Shown here one piece after another: positions 27,197 to 37,605 of a stretch of DNA of 62,326 bases. Each line of letters opens with the position of its first letter. The first letter of the stretch is position 1. A program made the position numbers and the translations under genes. This DNA is from Alistipes sp. Its GTDB lineage: Bacteria > Bacteroidota > Bacteroidia > Bacteroidales > Rikenellaceae. The stretch covers positions 1 through 62,326 of the forward strand of contig JAHHQK010000008.1 in NCBI GenBank assembly GCA_020026435.1. Direction: 5' to 3'. Under the pieces are notes generated by a model that saw nothing but the letters and a program-made list of their open reading frames with translations, was not told the origin of the DNA and did no database searches.

Positions 27197-28412
27197 TTAA
27201 AACAGAGGTTCACCTGCCTCCACACGGCTCTTGCGGATCAGCGCCTCAAGGAAATAGTAGTCGGCATAGTTCAGCGGCACGTCGATATTGCTGCCGTGCG
27301 GAATGCTGCCCACGGAATGCATCAGCAAAAACCCGCCGTTACCGCCCACCGGAGCGCGGTAGGCCGGAGACGAGAGCGACTCGACGATGCGGTCGGCCTT
27401 CTGCTTGTACAGTTCGTCCGCCGTATAGGTGTACATTTCGTAGAATGCCGAAGCGATGATGGCCGCCGTCGAAACGTCGCGGGGTTCATTCGGGATGTTC
27501 GGCGCATCGTAGTCCCAATAGGGCACCAGATCGGCGGGCATGTTTTCATCCCCCAGCATAAAGTCGGCCACACGCTGCGCATGGTCGAGATAGCGTTTGT
27601 CGCCCGTGTAACGGAAGCAGGTCGTATAGCCGTAGACGGCCCACGCCTGTCCGCGCGCCCATGCCGAGTCGTCGGCATAACCCTGCGCCGTACAGCGCCC
27701 GCGCACCTCGCCCGTCGTCAGATCGTAGTCCACAACGTGATAACAGCTGTAATCACCGCGGAAGTGCTCCTTCATCGTACGGTCCGCATGCTCCACCGCT
27801 ATATTATAATTAAGTACTGTCACCCGAAAACTCCGTAGCCTTGAACATCAGTTCGAGATTCATCATGTTGTCGATGATCACCGGGCATTGCCAGCCGCGC
27901 TCGCCCTGCCAGCCCCTGTCGGCATCCCACGACTGGATGATCCCCGGCACCGGGCGGAAACGCGTCGCAAGCGACTTGGCCGTCCGGACAACCACCTCCT
28001 TGTAACCGGGGATGTTTTTCAACCGCAATCCGTTGCCGTAGCTGTCGTAGATCATGAAGCCCACGTCGTGATGCCATTGCAGATACTGCACCGAGTCGAG
28101 GATCTCGGTATGTTTCTGTGCCCGCACAGCCCATGCCTCGTCGCCCGTCAGTTCGTACATGTACCACAGCGTCCCGGCGAAAAATCCGCTCACCCAGTCG
28201 TCGATGGGCACGTAGTCGATCCGCCCGTTCTTCCAGGTCGAGGGAATGCGGATCACACCGCCGGTCTCGCTCGAGTCGGCCAGCATGCCGATCTGCTTTT
28301 CGGCGACGGCGATGTTTTCGTCAATGATCGAAGCGCGCTTCGAAAGTTGTGAACAGGCGGCAACTCCTGTCAGGAGAAGTGCGGCCGTCACATATTTAAA
28401 TAAGATCTTCAT
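27197..28412 (-). pseudogene. GH88 unsaturated glucuronyl hydrolase, frameshifted
   Basis: Two overlapping frames together encode one GH88 protein of about 400 residues. The first (28412 to 27810) has a lipoprotein signal (VAAC), the DDWVSGFFAGTLW motif with one catalytic Asp, and the IDNMMNLELM motif with the second. It then stops. The second (27823 to 27197) continues with the rest of the alpha/alpha barrel, including SAWARGQAWAVYGY. Removing one T near 27812 joins them in frame as GDSTNYNIAVEHA. The family hydrolyses the unsaturated uronic acid from lyase products. As read, the enzyme is probably inactive, because both halves are needed for the barrel. A sequencing error is an equal possibility. 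Confidence 0.85.
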
Positions 28413-28461
28413 AAATTAGGTGATTAACATGATTTTTGGTAAACCAAATCGACTTTTCAGA

Positions 28462-28490
28462 CAAAGGTAATATTTTTTTTGAACATTCAA
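28462..28490 (-). promoter_or_regulatory. Promoter of the minus arm of the polysaccharide locus
   Basis: On the minus strand the -7 box reads TACCTTTG (28469-28462). A TTG lies about 18-19 bases further upstream (near 28490). The GH88 start is 50 bases downstream. It shares the 183-base divergent interval with the plus arm. Confidence 0.6.
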
Positions 28491-28595
28491 TATATTTTAA
28501 AAACCTTTTTCGACGAATATAAAATTTTTATATTTTCCTCCTCCAATATTTTGGTTATCCAATTTCTTTGTTTATTTTTGACTAAATATAAATCC

Positions 28596-31547
28596 ATGAA
28601 AAATATATTAAAACACGGTAAACCAGCAATTTGGCTACTATTTATCACGCTTTGGAGTCAGCCGGCCGCAGCGGCGATCGATGCCAAAATCAGTTTCGAA
28701 ACGGAAATTCCCAAGGCCTTCGCCTGCGGCGAAAACAGTTCGGCCGAATTGAGCAGCCTCCACTACAAGGACGGGACCCGTTCGCTGCGCTGGTCGTGGA
28801 GCGCCCCGTCGACACTCCGCTTCAATGATTTCGGAGAATTGATGCGCTCGTTCCGGGTCAAGGGCGCAGGCATCATGCTCTGGATCTACAACCCCAAGGC
28901 TGCAGACGCCAACATGCACTTCTCGTTCGAGACTCCCACCGGCGAAGTTCCCTACCGGTTCGATTTTCACATGGATTTCACGGGCTGGCGCGCCTGCTGG
29001 ATCAAGTACAACGACATGCCGGGCGACCATGCCTCGCAACAGATTGCGCGGCTCATCATCTCCACGCCCGCCGGGGTCGAAAGCGGAGAGGTGTTTCTTG
29101 ACCGTCTGACCTTCTCCGAGGTCAAACTCCACGATCAGATCACCCCCGACAAGCAGATTCCCGACAACAACTGCAACCTCAAGCGCACGCTGTGGCATTG
29201 GGCGCGTCTCTGGGAGTGGGAGCAATACGCATACGAAGAGCCGCTGCACGACATCACACCCGCAGAAAAGGCCCAGCTCGACGCCGTGAAATCTCGCATC
29301 GAAAGCATCGTCGCGGCCAACATGTCGAGTAGCAACTACATCAACGGCACGATCATCCCGCGCGCCCGGAAGACATTCGAAAAGGCCGCGATCCGCCGCA
29401 CCGAAGACGGCGGGATCATCGGTGCCCCGCTGCTCTCGAACGACGAGTGCAACCGCCCGAAAGGCGAACTGCGCCTGGACGACATCGAAAACATGCTCAA
29501 CGCCTTCGCGCTGAACAGCCATATCAATCAGGATTCGAAATACGACGACGATTTCTTCCTCGTGATGGACCACGCCATCGACCAGGGCTTCGCCTTCGGC
29601 CACGGCAACGGAACGAACCACCACTACGGCTACAACGTGCGCAAGATCTACGATGCCATGTGGCTCATGCGCGACAAAATCGCCGCACGCGGCAAGAACG
29701 ACGCATACGCCAAGGTACTGGCCTATTGGAGCGGCCTGGCCGAGACCCGCAAACCCTACGTCTATGGCCGCGACGAACTGCTCGACTCGTGGCACACGCT
29801 GCTTATGCCCAAGCTCATCAGCGCGTTGATGCTGCCCACCGAAGCCGAACAATACCGTGCCATGAAGAGCCTCGGCGCCTGGCTCTCGGGGAGTCTCGAC
29901 TTCACGCCGGGAACCATCGGCGGCATCAAACCCGACGGCACGACCTTCCACCACGGCGGTTTCTACCCCGCCTACTCGACCGGAGCGTTCGCCATGATCG
30001 GCTACTGGTGCAAGGCCACGCGCGGGACCGACTTCATCCTTTCGGAGCAGGCGCGCCGCAACTTCAAACTGGCACTGATGACCATGGCCTCCTACACCAA
30101 CCTGCGCGACTGGGGGCTCGGTCTCGCCGGCCGCCACCCCTTCGGCAAGAACGGCCGCATCCCCGATGCCGACGTCAATGCCTTCGGCTACCTCGCGGCG
30201 CTGGGTGACCTGACGGGCAGCGGCAAGGGCGCAGATCCCGAACTGGCGGGCGCCTACCTGCGTCTGAAAGGTACGGACCGGGAGTTGAACAGCCTTTTCA
30301 AAAAAGAGGGGATTTCGGCCGGCCCCACACCCTCTGGCTTCTTCGTCTATAACTACGGAGCCGCGGGCATCCACCGCCGCGACGACTGGATGGTGACGCT
30401 CAAAGCCTACAACACGGATGTCTGGGGATCAGAAATCTACACCCGCGACAACCGTTACGGACGCTACCAGAGTTACGGATCGGCTCCGATCATCGGCTCG
30501 GGGCATCCCGTCTCAGCCGCCGCAAGCGGATTCGTACAGGACGGCTGGGACTGGAACCGGGTGCCGGGCGCCACAACCATCCACCTGCCCTACCCCGAAC
30601 TGGAAAGCCCGCTGCCGGGAACGCTCATGGAGCGCAACCCCGAGCGTTTTTCGGGAGTCTCGTCGCTCGAAGGCCGCAACGGCATACTGGCCCTGCATTT
30701 CGTCGAAAAGGAGCGCAAGAACTTCACCCCCGGAGCCACGGCGTACAAATCCGTCTTCTGCTTCGACAACCGGATGGTCTTCCTCGGCAGCGGCATCGAC
30801 AACGACAACCGGACATACCCCACCGAAACTACGCTTTTCCAACTTCGGATGGACAGTCCGGCCGAGCAGCTCGAAGTCGACGGCGACATCTACGACGCAT
30901 TCCCGCTCAATCTCTCCAAGGGCGGCGAGCGGCTGGTGCTCTCCGACACGAAGGGCAACTTCTACGTAGTGAAGAATGCCGCAGCGGTGCACGTCACCAA
31001 GAAGGAGCAGACCTCGCCCAACGACAAAACCCGCAAACCCCAGACGGGCAACTTCGCAACGGCCTGGATCGACCACGGACATGCCCCCAAACAGGCCGGA
31101 TACGAATATGCGGTCCACATCCAGCCCACGAACAAGGAGATCACGCGTCTGATCAGGAAAGACGCCTGCGAGGTGCTGCGTCGCGACAACACGGCCCACG
31201 TCGTGAAGGACCTCGCCACGGGCATCACGGGCTACGTCTGCTTCGGGGAGTACACGGGAGAGGGACTTGTGCACAGGGCAACCCGAGAGTCAATCGTCAT
31301 GGAGCGCACCGATACTGACGGACAGGTCGTGATGAGTGTCTGCACACCCGACCTCGGCCTCACGGAGAAGACCTACACCACACGCCAGGAGAGCCAGCCC
31401 ATTGAAAAAGAAGTACTTTTGAACGGCGCATGGGAACTTGCCACGCCCTATCCCGGCGTGGAGGCCGTTTCCCGCGACACCGAAACCCTGCTGAAGATAA
31501 CCTGCCGCCACGGACAACCCGTGGAGTTCAGGCTCAAGAAGAAATAA
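28596..31547 (+). CDS. Second PL8 lyase (chondroitinase ABC-like)
   Basis: I start this 983-residue protein at 28596, where a signal peptide begins (ending PAAAA). The longer frame runs into AT-rich promoter DNA. Domain order matches the divergent PL8 gene: N-terminal jelly-roll (about 30-185; LRWSWSAPSTLRFNDF and FTGWRACWIKYNDM), toroid with FHHGGFYPAYS (about 450-460, His and Tyr candidates) and LAGRHPFGKNG (Arg), then GWDWNRVPGATTIHLP. The two PL8 proteins align along their length but differ clearly, so they are old paralogues with possibly different specificity or site of action. Compared with the other copy, FHHRHHYPAY is changed to FHHGGFYPAY next to the active site. SusC starts 27 bases downstream. 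Confidence 0.92.
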   Translation: MKNILKHGKPAIWLLFITLWSQPAAAAIDAKISFETEIPKAFACGENSSAELSSLHYKDGTRSLRWSWSAPSTLRFNDFGELMRSFRVKGAGIMLWIYNPKAADANMHFSFETPTGEVPYRFDFHMDFTGWRACWIKYNDMPGDHASQQIARLIISTPAGVESGEVFLDRLTFSEVKLHDQITPDKQIPDNNCNLKRTLWHWARLWEWEQYAYEEPLHDITPAEKAQLDAVKSRIESIVAANMSSSNYINGTIIPRARKTFEKAAIRRTEDGGIIGAPLLSNDECNRPKGELRLDDIENMLNAFALNSHINQDSKYDDDFFLVMDHAIDQGFAFGHGNGTNHHYGYNVRKIYDAMWLMRDKIAARGKNDAYAKVLAYWSGLAETRKPYVYGRDELLDSWHTLLMPKLISALMLPTEAEQYRAMKSLGAWLSGSLDFTPGTIGGIKPDGTTFHHGGFYPAYSTGAFAMIGYWCKATRGTDFILSEQARRNFKLALMTMASYTNLRDWGLGLAGRHPFGKNGRIPDADVNAFGYLAALGDLTGSGKGADPELAGAYLRLKGTDRELNSLFKKEGISAGPTPSGFFVYNYGAAGIHRRDDWMVTLKAYNTDVWGSEIYTRDNRYGRYQSYGSAPIIGSGHPVSAAASGFVQDGWDWNRVPGATTIHLPYPELESPLPGTLMERNPERFSGVSSLEGRNGILALHFVEKERKNFTPGATAYKSVFCFDNRMVFLGSGIDNDNRTYPTETTLFQLRMDSPAEQLEVDGDIYDAFPLNLSKGGERLVLSDTKGNFYVVKNAAAVHVTKKEQTSPNDKTRKPQTGNFATAWIDHGHAPKQAGYEYAVHIQPTNKEITRLIRKDACEVLRRDNTAHVVKDLATGITGYVCFGEYTGEGLVHRATRESIVMERTDTDGQVVMSVCTPDLGLTEKTYTTRQESQPIEKEVLLNGAWELATPYPGVEAVSRDTETLLKITCRHGQPVEFRLKKK

Positions 31548-31574
31548 CCTTTTTACCTACAACCTGATTTATTT

Positions 31575-34500
31575 ATGAAAAAAACACTTAAACGGATGGC
31601 CGCGGCAGCGCTGGTGACCCTATCGCTACTTCGGGGAGGGGACGCCTTTGCGCAGAACACCGTCGACGGGCGCGTGGTTGATACCAACGGAGCCCCGCTG
31701 GTGGGCGTAACCATTCTGATCAAAGGGACGCAGTCGGGAACGGCCACAGGCGCCAACGGCAACTACTCGATCAGGGCCCGGGAGGAGCAGACGCTGGTTT
31801 TCTCCTATTTGGGATACACGACTGTCGAAGAGTATGTCGGCAAACGCACGGCGATCAACGTCAAGATGACCGAGGAAGCTTCACAGATCGGCGCTGTGGA
31901 GATCGTTAACATCGGCTACGGAACCACTACGCGCCGCGACCTCACCGGATCGGTGGCCAAGGCCGATCTGGGAACGATGATGAAAGCCAACGTCACCAAT
32001 TTCGACCAGGCACTGGGCGGGCGTATCGCCGGCGTGGTCGTCACCACGGGCGACGGAGCTCTGGGCGCCGAAGCCAATATCACCATCCGCGGAAACAACT
32101 CGCTCACGCAGAGCAATGCCCCGCTCTACATCATCGACGGATTCCCGTCCGAAGGGTCGTTCGCCGCATCGATCAACCCCGCCGACATCGAATCGATCGA
32201 CGTACTGAAAGACGCATCGGCGACCGCCATCTACGGTGCGCGCGGAGCCAACGGCGTCATCGTGATCAACACCAAACGCGGCAATGAGGGCAAACCCACG
32301 GTGAACTTCAGCGCCTCGTTCTCCCTGAACAAGATCGCCAACAAGGCCGAGCTGATGAATTCCTACGAATTCGTCCGGCTTCAGGGCGAGCAGATCAGTG
32401 AGGATGCGATGAACAAGAGCTATTTCAGCGGAGGGCTGACACTCGACGACTACCGCCACATCCCGGGCATCGACTGGCAGGATCAACTCTACCGCACGGC
32501 TTTCCAGCAGAACTACAACCTCTCGCTCTCGGGAGGCAACAGGGAGGGCCTGCGCTACAACGTCAGCTTCTCGGCGCTCGACCAGGACGGTATCATCATC
32601 CGCTCGAACTTCCAGCGCTACCAGGGCAAGGCCAACTTCACGCTGCCCATCTCGAAAAAACTCTCGCTGAATGCCAACGCCAACTATTCGCGCACGGCGA
32701 CCAACGGCGTGACCCCCACCACGGCGCAGACCACCTCTTCGTCGTCGGGCTGGCTGATGTTTTCGGTCTGGGGCTACCGTCCCGTAACGCCTCCCGGGCA
32801 GGACATTCTCGACTCGATGCTCGACGAGGCCGTAGACGGATCGAACGACTACCGATTCAACCCGGTGAAGACCGCCAGAAACGAATACCGCAAGACGCTG
32901 GTGGACTACCTCAACGCCAACCTGGCGCTCACGTGGAAAATCACCCCTGCCCTGACGTTCAAGACCACGGGCGGCTACGTCCTGAACAAGCGCCGCCGCG
33001 AAGAGTTCAACGGCAGCGAGACCTACACCGGCTATGCCGGCTCACCCAGCGGCAAGGGTGTCAACGGAGCCATCTACTGGACCGACCAGACAAGCTGGTC
33101 GAACGAAAATACACTCAACTACAAAAAGCGCATCGGGCGCAGTCACAACCTCGCCCTGATGGCCGGACTCTCTTTCCAGGGGCAGAGAAACACCTACGAC
33201 GGTATTTCGTCGACACAAATCACCTCCGAAGAGCTGGGCATCGCAGGCATCCACACGGGCAACTACCAGAAAGTACCGAGCAACTACTACGACTGGCGGA
33301 TGATGTCGGCCTTCCTGCGCGCCAACTACAATTTCCGCTACAAATACTACTTCACCTTCTCGTTCCGCGCCGACGGCTCGTCGAAATTCCCCTCCGACAA
33401 CCGCTGGGGCTACTTCCCCTCGGCCGGTCTCTCGTGGAACTTCAACCGCGAAAATCTGCTGAAGAAGAGCAGCTGGATGAACAACGGCAAGTTGCGTCTC
33501 TCGTGGGGGCTCACGGGCAACAACCGCACGCAGACCCCCTACGACTTCTACTCGCAGATCACCGTCAACCCGGGTTCGGGCAGCTCGCTCGACTATGTAT
33601 TCGACGGCAAGCGCGTGCCGGGTTACTACGTCTCGAACATGGCCAACGATCGGCTCAAATGGGAGACCACCGAGCAGTGGAACGCAGGTCTCGACCTCGG
33701 GTTCTTCGAGGACCGCATCAAGGTGACGGCCGACTGGTACGACAAGGTGACGCGCGACCTGTTGCTCTACGCGCTGCTGCCTGCCTCGTCGGGCTTTGAG
33801 CAGGGGATGCTCAACATCGGCAAGATCCGCAACCGCGGCTTCGAGCTGACGCTCGAAACGGTGAACATCAAGACCCGGCAGTTCCAGTGGTCCACATCGT
33901 TCAACATCGCCTTCAACCGCAACCGGATCCTCGGACTGGTCGACGGACAGAATACACTCCAGAGTTCCGTATCGTGGGAGACACGCTTCAACTCGCAGTT
34001 CCCCTACATCTCCCAGGTGGGCAAGCCCACGGGTATGATGTACGGCTTCATCTATGACGGGACCTACAAGGCCGGGGATTTCGACGACAAAGGCAACCTT
34101 GCCAGCGGCGTTCCCTCGTTCAAGGGCAACACGATGCAGCCGGGCGACATGAAATACCGCGACATGAACGGCGACGGGGTCATCGACGACTACGACCGCA
34201 CGATCATCGGCTGCGGACAGCCCCTCAACACGGGCGGCTTCGGCAACAATTTCAACTGGAAGAATTTCGATCTGAACATCTTCTTCGCGTGGAGCTACGG
34301 CAACGACGTATTGAACGCCAACCGACTGGTCTTCGAGTCGGGCTGGAGAAGCCAAACCAACCAGCTGGCCTCCTACGCCAACCGCTGGTCGCCGGAAAAT
34401 CCCACGTCGAACATTCCACGCGTAAACGCCGTCGGACGCGAGGAGTACTCGTCTCGCGTCATCGAGGACGGCTCGTTCCTGCGGCTGAAGAACGTCTCGC

Positions 34501-34712
34501 TGGGCTACACGCTGCCGAGCCGCTCGCTGCGCAAGGCGGGTATCAGCCAAATGCGCATCTACGTATCGGCCGATAACATCTGGACCCTGACGGGTTACAG
34601 CGGTCCCGACCCCGAGGTGTCGACCCGCAACTCGGTGTTGACGCCCGGTTTCGACTGGTCGGCATATCCCCGCGCATTCGGCTTCACAGCCGGCGTAAAC
34701 CTCACATTCTAA
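31575..34712 (+). CDS. SusC-like TonB-dependent outer-membrane transporter
   Basis: This 1045-residue transporter has a signal peptide (ending AFAQ) and a carboxypeptidase-D-like regulatory domain (about residues 28-110; VDGRVVDTNGAPLVGVTILIKG). A plug follows (about 115-235; IRGNNSLTQSNAPLYIIDGFP and DVLKDASATAIYGARGANGVIVI), and then a 22-strand barrel ending in the aromatic terminal residues NLTF. It imports oligosaccharides across the outer membrane using TonB energy and pairs with the SusD lipoprotein 25 bases downstream. In this locus the cargo is expected to be glycosaminoglycan oligosaccharides made by the surface lyases. No extra N-terminal STN signalling domain is visible, so it is not a sigma/anti-sigma-coupled receptor. 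Confidence 0.96.
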   Translation: MKKTLKRMAAAALVTLSLLRGGDAFAQNTVDGRVVDTNGAPLVGVTILIKGTQSGTATGANGNYSIRAREEQTLVFSYLGYTTVEEYVGKRTAINVKMTEEASQIGAVEIVNIGYGTTTRRDLTGSVAKADLGTMMKANVTNFDQALGGRIAGVVVTTGDGALGAEANITIRGNNSLTQSNAPLYIIDGFPSEGSFAASINPADIESIDVLKDASATAIYGARGANGVIVINTKRGNEGKPTVNFSASFSLNKIANKAELMNSYEFVRLQGEQISEDAMNKSYFSGGLTLDDYRHIPGIDWQDQLYRTAFQQNYNLSLSGGNREGLRYNVSFSALDQDGIIIRSNFQRYQGKANFTLPISKKLSLNANANYSRTATNGVTPTTAQTTSSSSGWLMFSVWGYRPVTPPGQDILDSMLDEAVDGSNDYRFNPVKTARNEYRKTLVDYLNANLALTWKITPALTFKTTGGYVLNKRRREEFNGSETYTGYAGSPSGKGVNGAIYWTDQTSWSNENTLNYKKRIGRSHNLALMAGLSFQGQRNTYDGISSTQITSEELGIAGIHTGNYQKVPSNYYDWRMMSAFLRANYNFRYKYYFTFSFRADGSSKFPSDNRWGYFPSAGLSWNFNRENLLKKSSWMNNGKLRLSWGLTGNNRTQTPYDFYSQITVNPGSGSSLDYVFDGKRVPGYYVSNMANDRLKWETTEQWNAGLDLGFFEDRIKVTADWYDKVTRDLLLYALLPASSGFEQGMLNIGKIRNRGFELTLETVNIKTRQFQWSTSFNIAFNRNRILGLVDGQNTLQSSVSWETRFNSQFPYISQVGKPTGMMYGFIYDGTYKAGDFDDKGNLASGVPSFKGNTMQPGDMKYRDMNGDGVIDDYDRTIIGCGQPLNTGGFGNNFNWKNFDLNIFFAWSYGNDVLNANRLVFESGWRSQTNQLASYANRWSPENPTSNIPRVNAVGREEYSSRVIEDGSFLRLKNVSLGYTLPSRSLRKAGISQMRIYVSADNIWTLTGYSGPDPEVSTRNSVLTPGFDWSAYPRAFGFTAGVNLTF

Positions 34713-34737
34713 CGGTTTAAACGCAACACATTACGCC

Positions 34738-36567
34738 ATGAAAATCAAAAGCATATTGAAACTGGGAACGCTGGCGCTGCTCACCGCGGCTCTTCCGGCC
34801 TGCAGTTTCCTCGACACCGACCCGCAAATCATTTCCGACAACGGCTATTACAACAGCGAGCAAAAGCTGATCTACGGTCTGGCGGGCATCTACGGCGTGC
34901 TCAACAGCGAAGCGATCTACGGCAACTACTACGCGCTGCAGATCGCCAATGCCGACGACCTCTGCTATTTCAACAACTACAACAACAGCGAATCGCGCCC
35001 CGACCGTTACAACCACAGTGCCGGCACGGCGTCGATCTACGACGTCTGGCTGAAGCTCTACGAAGGCATCAAGAACGCCAACCGCTACATCGAGGCTGTC
35101 GAAAAGACGAAGATCGCTCCCGAAAAACTTTCGGTAGACATCGGGCTCTACATCGCCGAGGCACGCTTCCTGCGCGCCTACTACCACTTCCTGCTGGCCC
35201 AGGCGTGGGGCGACGTACCCCTGCGCGTCAAGGCGACCACCTCACCCAACTCCAACGACGTGCAGATGGCCGCAACGCCGCAGGAGCAGGTGCTCAAATG
35301 GTGCGCCGACGAGATCGAAGCCGCTATTCCCGACCTCTACGCATCCATCGACAACACCCCCTCGCGCGTCAGCCAGACCGTCGCCCAAGGCATCCTGGCC
35401 CGCATCTGTCTCTTCATGGCCGGCGAGAGCGTCAAGCAGATCGACGGACTGGACAAAAAGGAGCTGTACCGCCGCGCCGCCTACTGGGCCAACGAGGTGA
35501 TCGCCTCGCACAAGCACAACCTGAACGAGAGCTATGAGGAGGTCTTCACCAACATGATCAGCGACCAGTACGACACGCAGTTCCACGAATCGATGTGGGA
35601 GGCCGAATTCCTCGGCGACCGCACCAGCGCGACCAACTGGACGAACGGCCGCATCGGCGACCTGATCGGCCTGCGTTCGCAGTCGGGAAAGACCAACTAC
35701 TCGGAGTGGGCCTGCAACTACTCCTATGGCTACTACAACGGTTCCTACACCCTCTGGCAACTCTACTGGGAGAACGACCGCACAGCAGATGAGGCGGCCA
35801 GCACCACGGTCATCGACAAACGGCTGACGTGGAACCTGCCGGGCTACAACTACCGCGGAATGAAAAACCAGAAAATCTCGTACAAGAACAAGGCGGGCGA
35901 GACCGTGACGCGCTACTTGCAACAGACGCAGAGCATGTTCAAGACGCCGTGGGTCTACAAAAACAATTTCGCCATGCCCGACATCGAGGGTCTGGACCGG
36001 ACGATCGAAAACGCGTTCGATCCCGCCGATCTGGTTTACGACCCGACGGTGATGTGTGCCATCCGCAACGCCGGCAAATGGCGCCGGGAGACGGTCTACG
36101 AGAAACAGATGTCGGCCAAGAGCCTCTACACGACGATCAACTTCCCGATCCTTCGCTATGCCGACGTGCTGCTGATGTACGCCGAAGCGATCAACGAATA
36201 CGCCGGGGCGCCGGACGACCAGGCCAAGGAGGCCATCCGCCAAATCCGTAACCGCGCGGGCATCAAGACCGACGAGAGCCAACTGGGCGACTCGCGCTCG
36301 TTCCGCGACCTGGTGCGCAACGAGCGCGGACGCGAACTGGCCTTCGAGGGGCTTCGCAAGTGGGACCTGATCCGCTGGGGCACGTTCGTCGAGAAGATGC
36401 ATAATGCCGGGACCAACCAGCCGACGGACAACAGGTACCGCAACGTCAGCTATACGAACTATGCATCGGCGAACTATGCCAACGTGACCGAACGCCACAT
36501 CTATCTCCCGATCCCGAACAAGGAGCTGGCCGTAAACCACGCGCTCAGACAGAACCCCCTATGGTAA
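34738..36567 (+). CDS. SusD-like (RagB) nutrient-binding lipoprotein
   Basis: This 609-residue lipoprotein (lipobox LPAC, Cys near 22) forms the lid of the SusC transporter at the cell surface. The SusD signatures are present: FLDTDPQ near the mature N terminus, TPR-like helices with EARFLRAYYHFLLAQAWGDVPL (about 140-162), and the C-terminal PILRYADVLLMYAEAIN with IRQIRNRAGI and RNERGRELAFEGLRKWDLIRWG. The length is slightly above average for the family. It stops before the glycan-binding lipoprotein start at 36591. Confidence 0.96.
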   Translation: MKIKSILKLGTLALLTAALPACSFLDTDPQIISDNGYYNSEQKLIYGLAGIYGVLNSEAIYGNYYALQIANADDLCYFNNYNNSESRPDRYNHSAGTASIYDVWLKLYEGIKNANRYIEAVEKTKIAPEKLSVDIGLYIAEARFLRAYYHFLLAQAWGDVPLRVKATTSPNSNDVQMAATPQEQVLKWCADEIEAAIPDLYASIDNTPSRVSQTVAQGILARICLFMAGESVKQIDGLDKKELYRRAAYWANEVIASHKHNLNESYEEVFTNMISDQYDTQFHESMWEAEFLGDRTSATNWTNGRIGDLIGLRSQSGKTNYSEWACNYSYGYYNGSYTLWQLYWENDRTADEAASTTVIDKRLTWNLPGYNYRGMKNQKISYKNKAGETVTRYLQQTQSMFKTPWVYKNNFAMPDIEGLDRTIENAFDPADLVYDPTVMCAIRNAGKWRRETVYEKQMSAKSLYTTINFPILRYADVLLMYAEAINEYAGAPDDQAKEAIRQIRNRAGIKTDESQLGDSRSFRDLVRNERGRELAFEGLRKWDLIRWGTFVEKMHNAGTNQPTDNRYRNVSYTNYASANYANVTERHIYLPIPNKELAVNHALRQNPLW

Positions 36568-36590
36568 AACGCATAATTGCAAAGCACACG

Positions 36591-37586
36591 ATGAATACGA
36601 AACAAATCACATACCTCGCGGCAACGCTGGCTCTTGCGACAGCGACGGTCTCGTGCGAGCACGAAGAGATCTACGAGCCGCTGGAGTTCTCGGTGCGGCT
36701 GGCGCCGACGAACACCTACCGCACGGGCGATCCGGTGGTCTTCAACTTCGGCGGCAACGCCGACTTCATCACCGTTTGGACGGGCGACGCGGGACACGAA
36801 TACAAGTACCGCGACCGCACGAAGGTCGACATCGCCGACATCGAATCGTGCGAACTGGAAATCGAGATCAGCCAACAGTACGGCTCGCAGAACAACCTCG
36901 ACCTGTTTGCGGGCAACAAATTTGCGGGGCTGAACGGCAGCGACGCCGCCACCGACCGACTCACGATCGAAGCCATTGCGGCGAACGACTGTGCCGACTG
37001 GACCAAACTGGAGTTCACGCCGAACAACGCGAACAAATTCGAAACCTTCACCTACGACATCACCCGGTTCGCCGACAGTTTTTCGTGGGGCATGCACCTT
37101 TTCTACCCGGATCCCAAAAGCCCGATGCGCACCTACCGGATCAATCCGAAGATCAAGGTCAAGTTCAAGGGCTACGCCACACAGGTCTACAACTACCCGG
37201 ACATGAAATTCGTCCCCTTCTCGCTGGCCTCGCAGCACGCCGACAACCCCTACATCCATAATGTTTCGGGCAACGGCAACCTGAAATTCCAGGGCCAGCC
37301 AGGGGCGAACAACACGGCAAGCATCGTCTTCCAGGGCTTCAAAGCGGGCACTTTTCCCGAGATCGACCAGTGGGCCTTCATGCAGCCCGTCGCGCTCAAC
37401 ACGATTTCGCCCGACACGGGTCTGAACATCAAGGGTGTGACCGACAACCTGCAAAACTACTCGTACACCTACACCGAGCCGGGGAGCTACACGGCGACGT
37501 TCGTTGTCGCCAACGGCAACTACCAGGGACAGTCCAGACCCACCCTCTATGAGGTGACATTCACGGTGATCGACCCGCTCGAATAA
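36591..37586 (+). CDS. Surface glycan-binding lipoprotein (DUF5017-like)
   Basis: This 331-residue lipoprotein starts at 36591, where the signal begins (lipobox TVSC); an upstream in-frame ATG overlaps the susD stop. The mature protein opens with a PKD/DUF5017-like beta domain (TYRTGDPVVFNFGGNADFITVWTGDAGHEY), which is common in third genes of SusCD loci. A second domain covers about 95-190 and a final PKD-like domain ends with SYTYTEPGSYTATFVVAN. It probably binds polysaccharide at the surface and passes it to SusCD. Function follows from locus position rather than from a catalytic motif. A strong terminator follows at 37606. Confidence 0.8.
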   Translation: MNTKQITYLAATLALATATVSCEHEEIYEPLEFSVRLAPTNTYRTGDPVVFNFGGNADFITVWTGDAGHEYKYRDRTKVDIADIESCELEIEISQQYGSQNNLDLFAGNKFAGLNGSDAATDRLTIEAIAANDCADWTKLEFTPNNANKFETFTYDITRFADSFSWGMHLFYPDPKSPMRTYRINPKIKVKFKGYATQVYNYPDMKFVPFSLASQHADNPYIHNVSGNGNLKFQGQPGANNTASIVFQGFKAGTFPEIDQWAFMQPVALNTISPDTGLNIKGVTDNLQNYSYTYTEPGSYTATFVVANGNYQGQSRPTLYEVTFTVIDPLE

Positions 37587-37605
37587 CCCGTCCGAAGATC
37601 TCAGC

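Noticed and set aside
23421..27200. A 1259-residue open frame on the plus strand
   Set aside because: It lies exactly opposite the sulfatase and PL8 genes, whose motifs are unmistakable. Its own product has no family features and shows the Arg/His/Val-rich composition typical of antisense frames in GC-rich DNA.
27805..27825. Programmed +1 frameshift in the GH88 gene
   Set aside because: The codon before the stop (ACT) does not offer good re-pairing after a +1 slip, there is no Shine-Dalgarno-like stimulator just upstream, and other family members are not known to need one.
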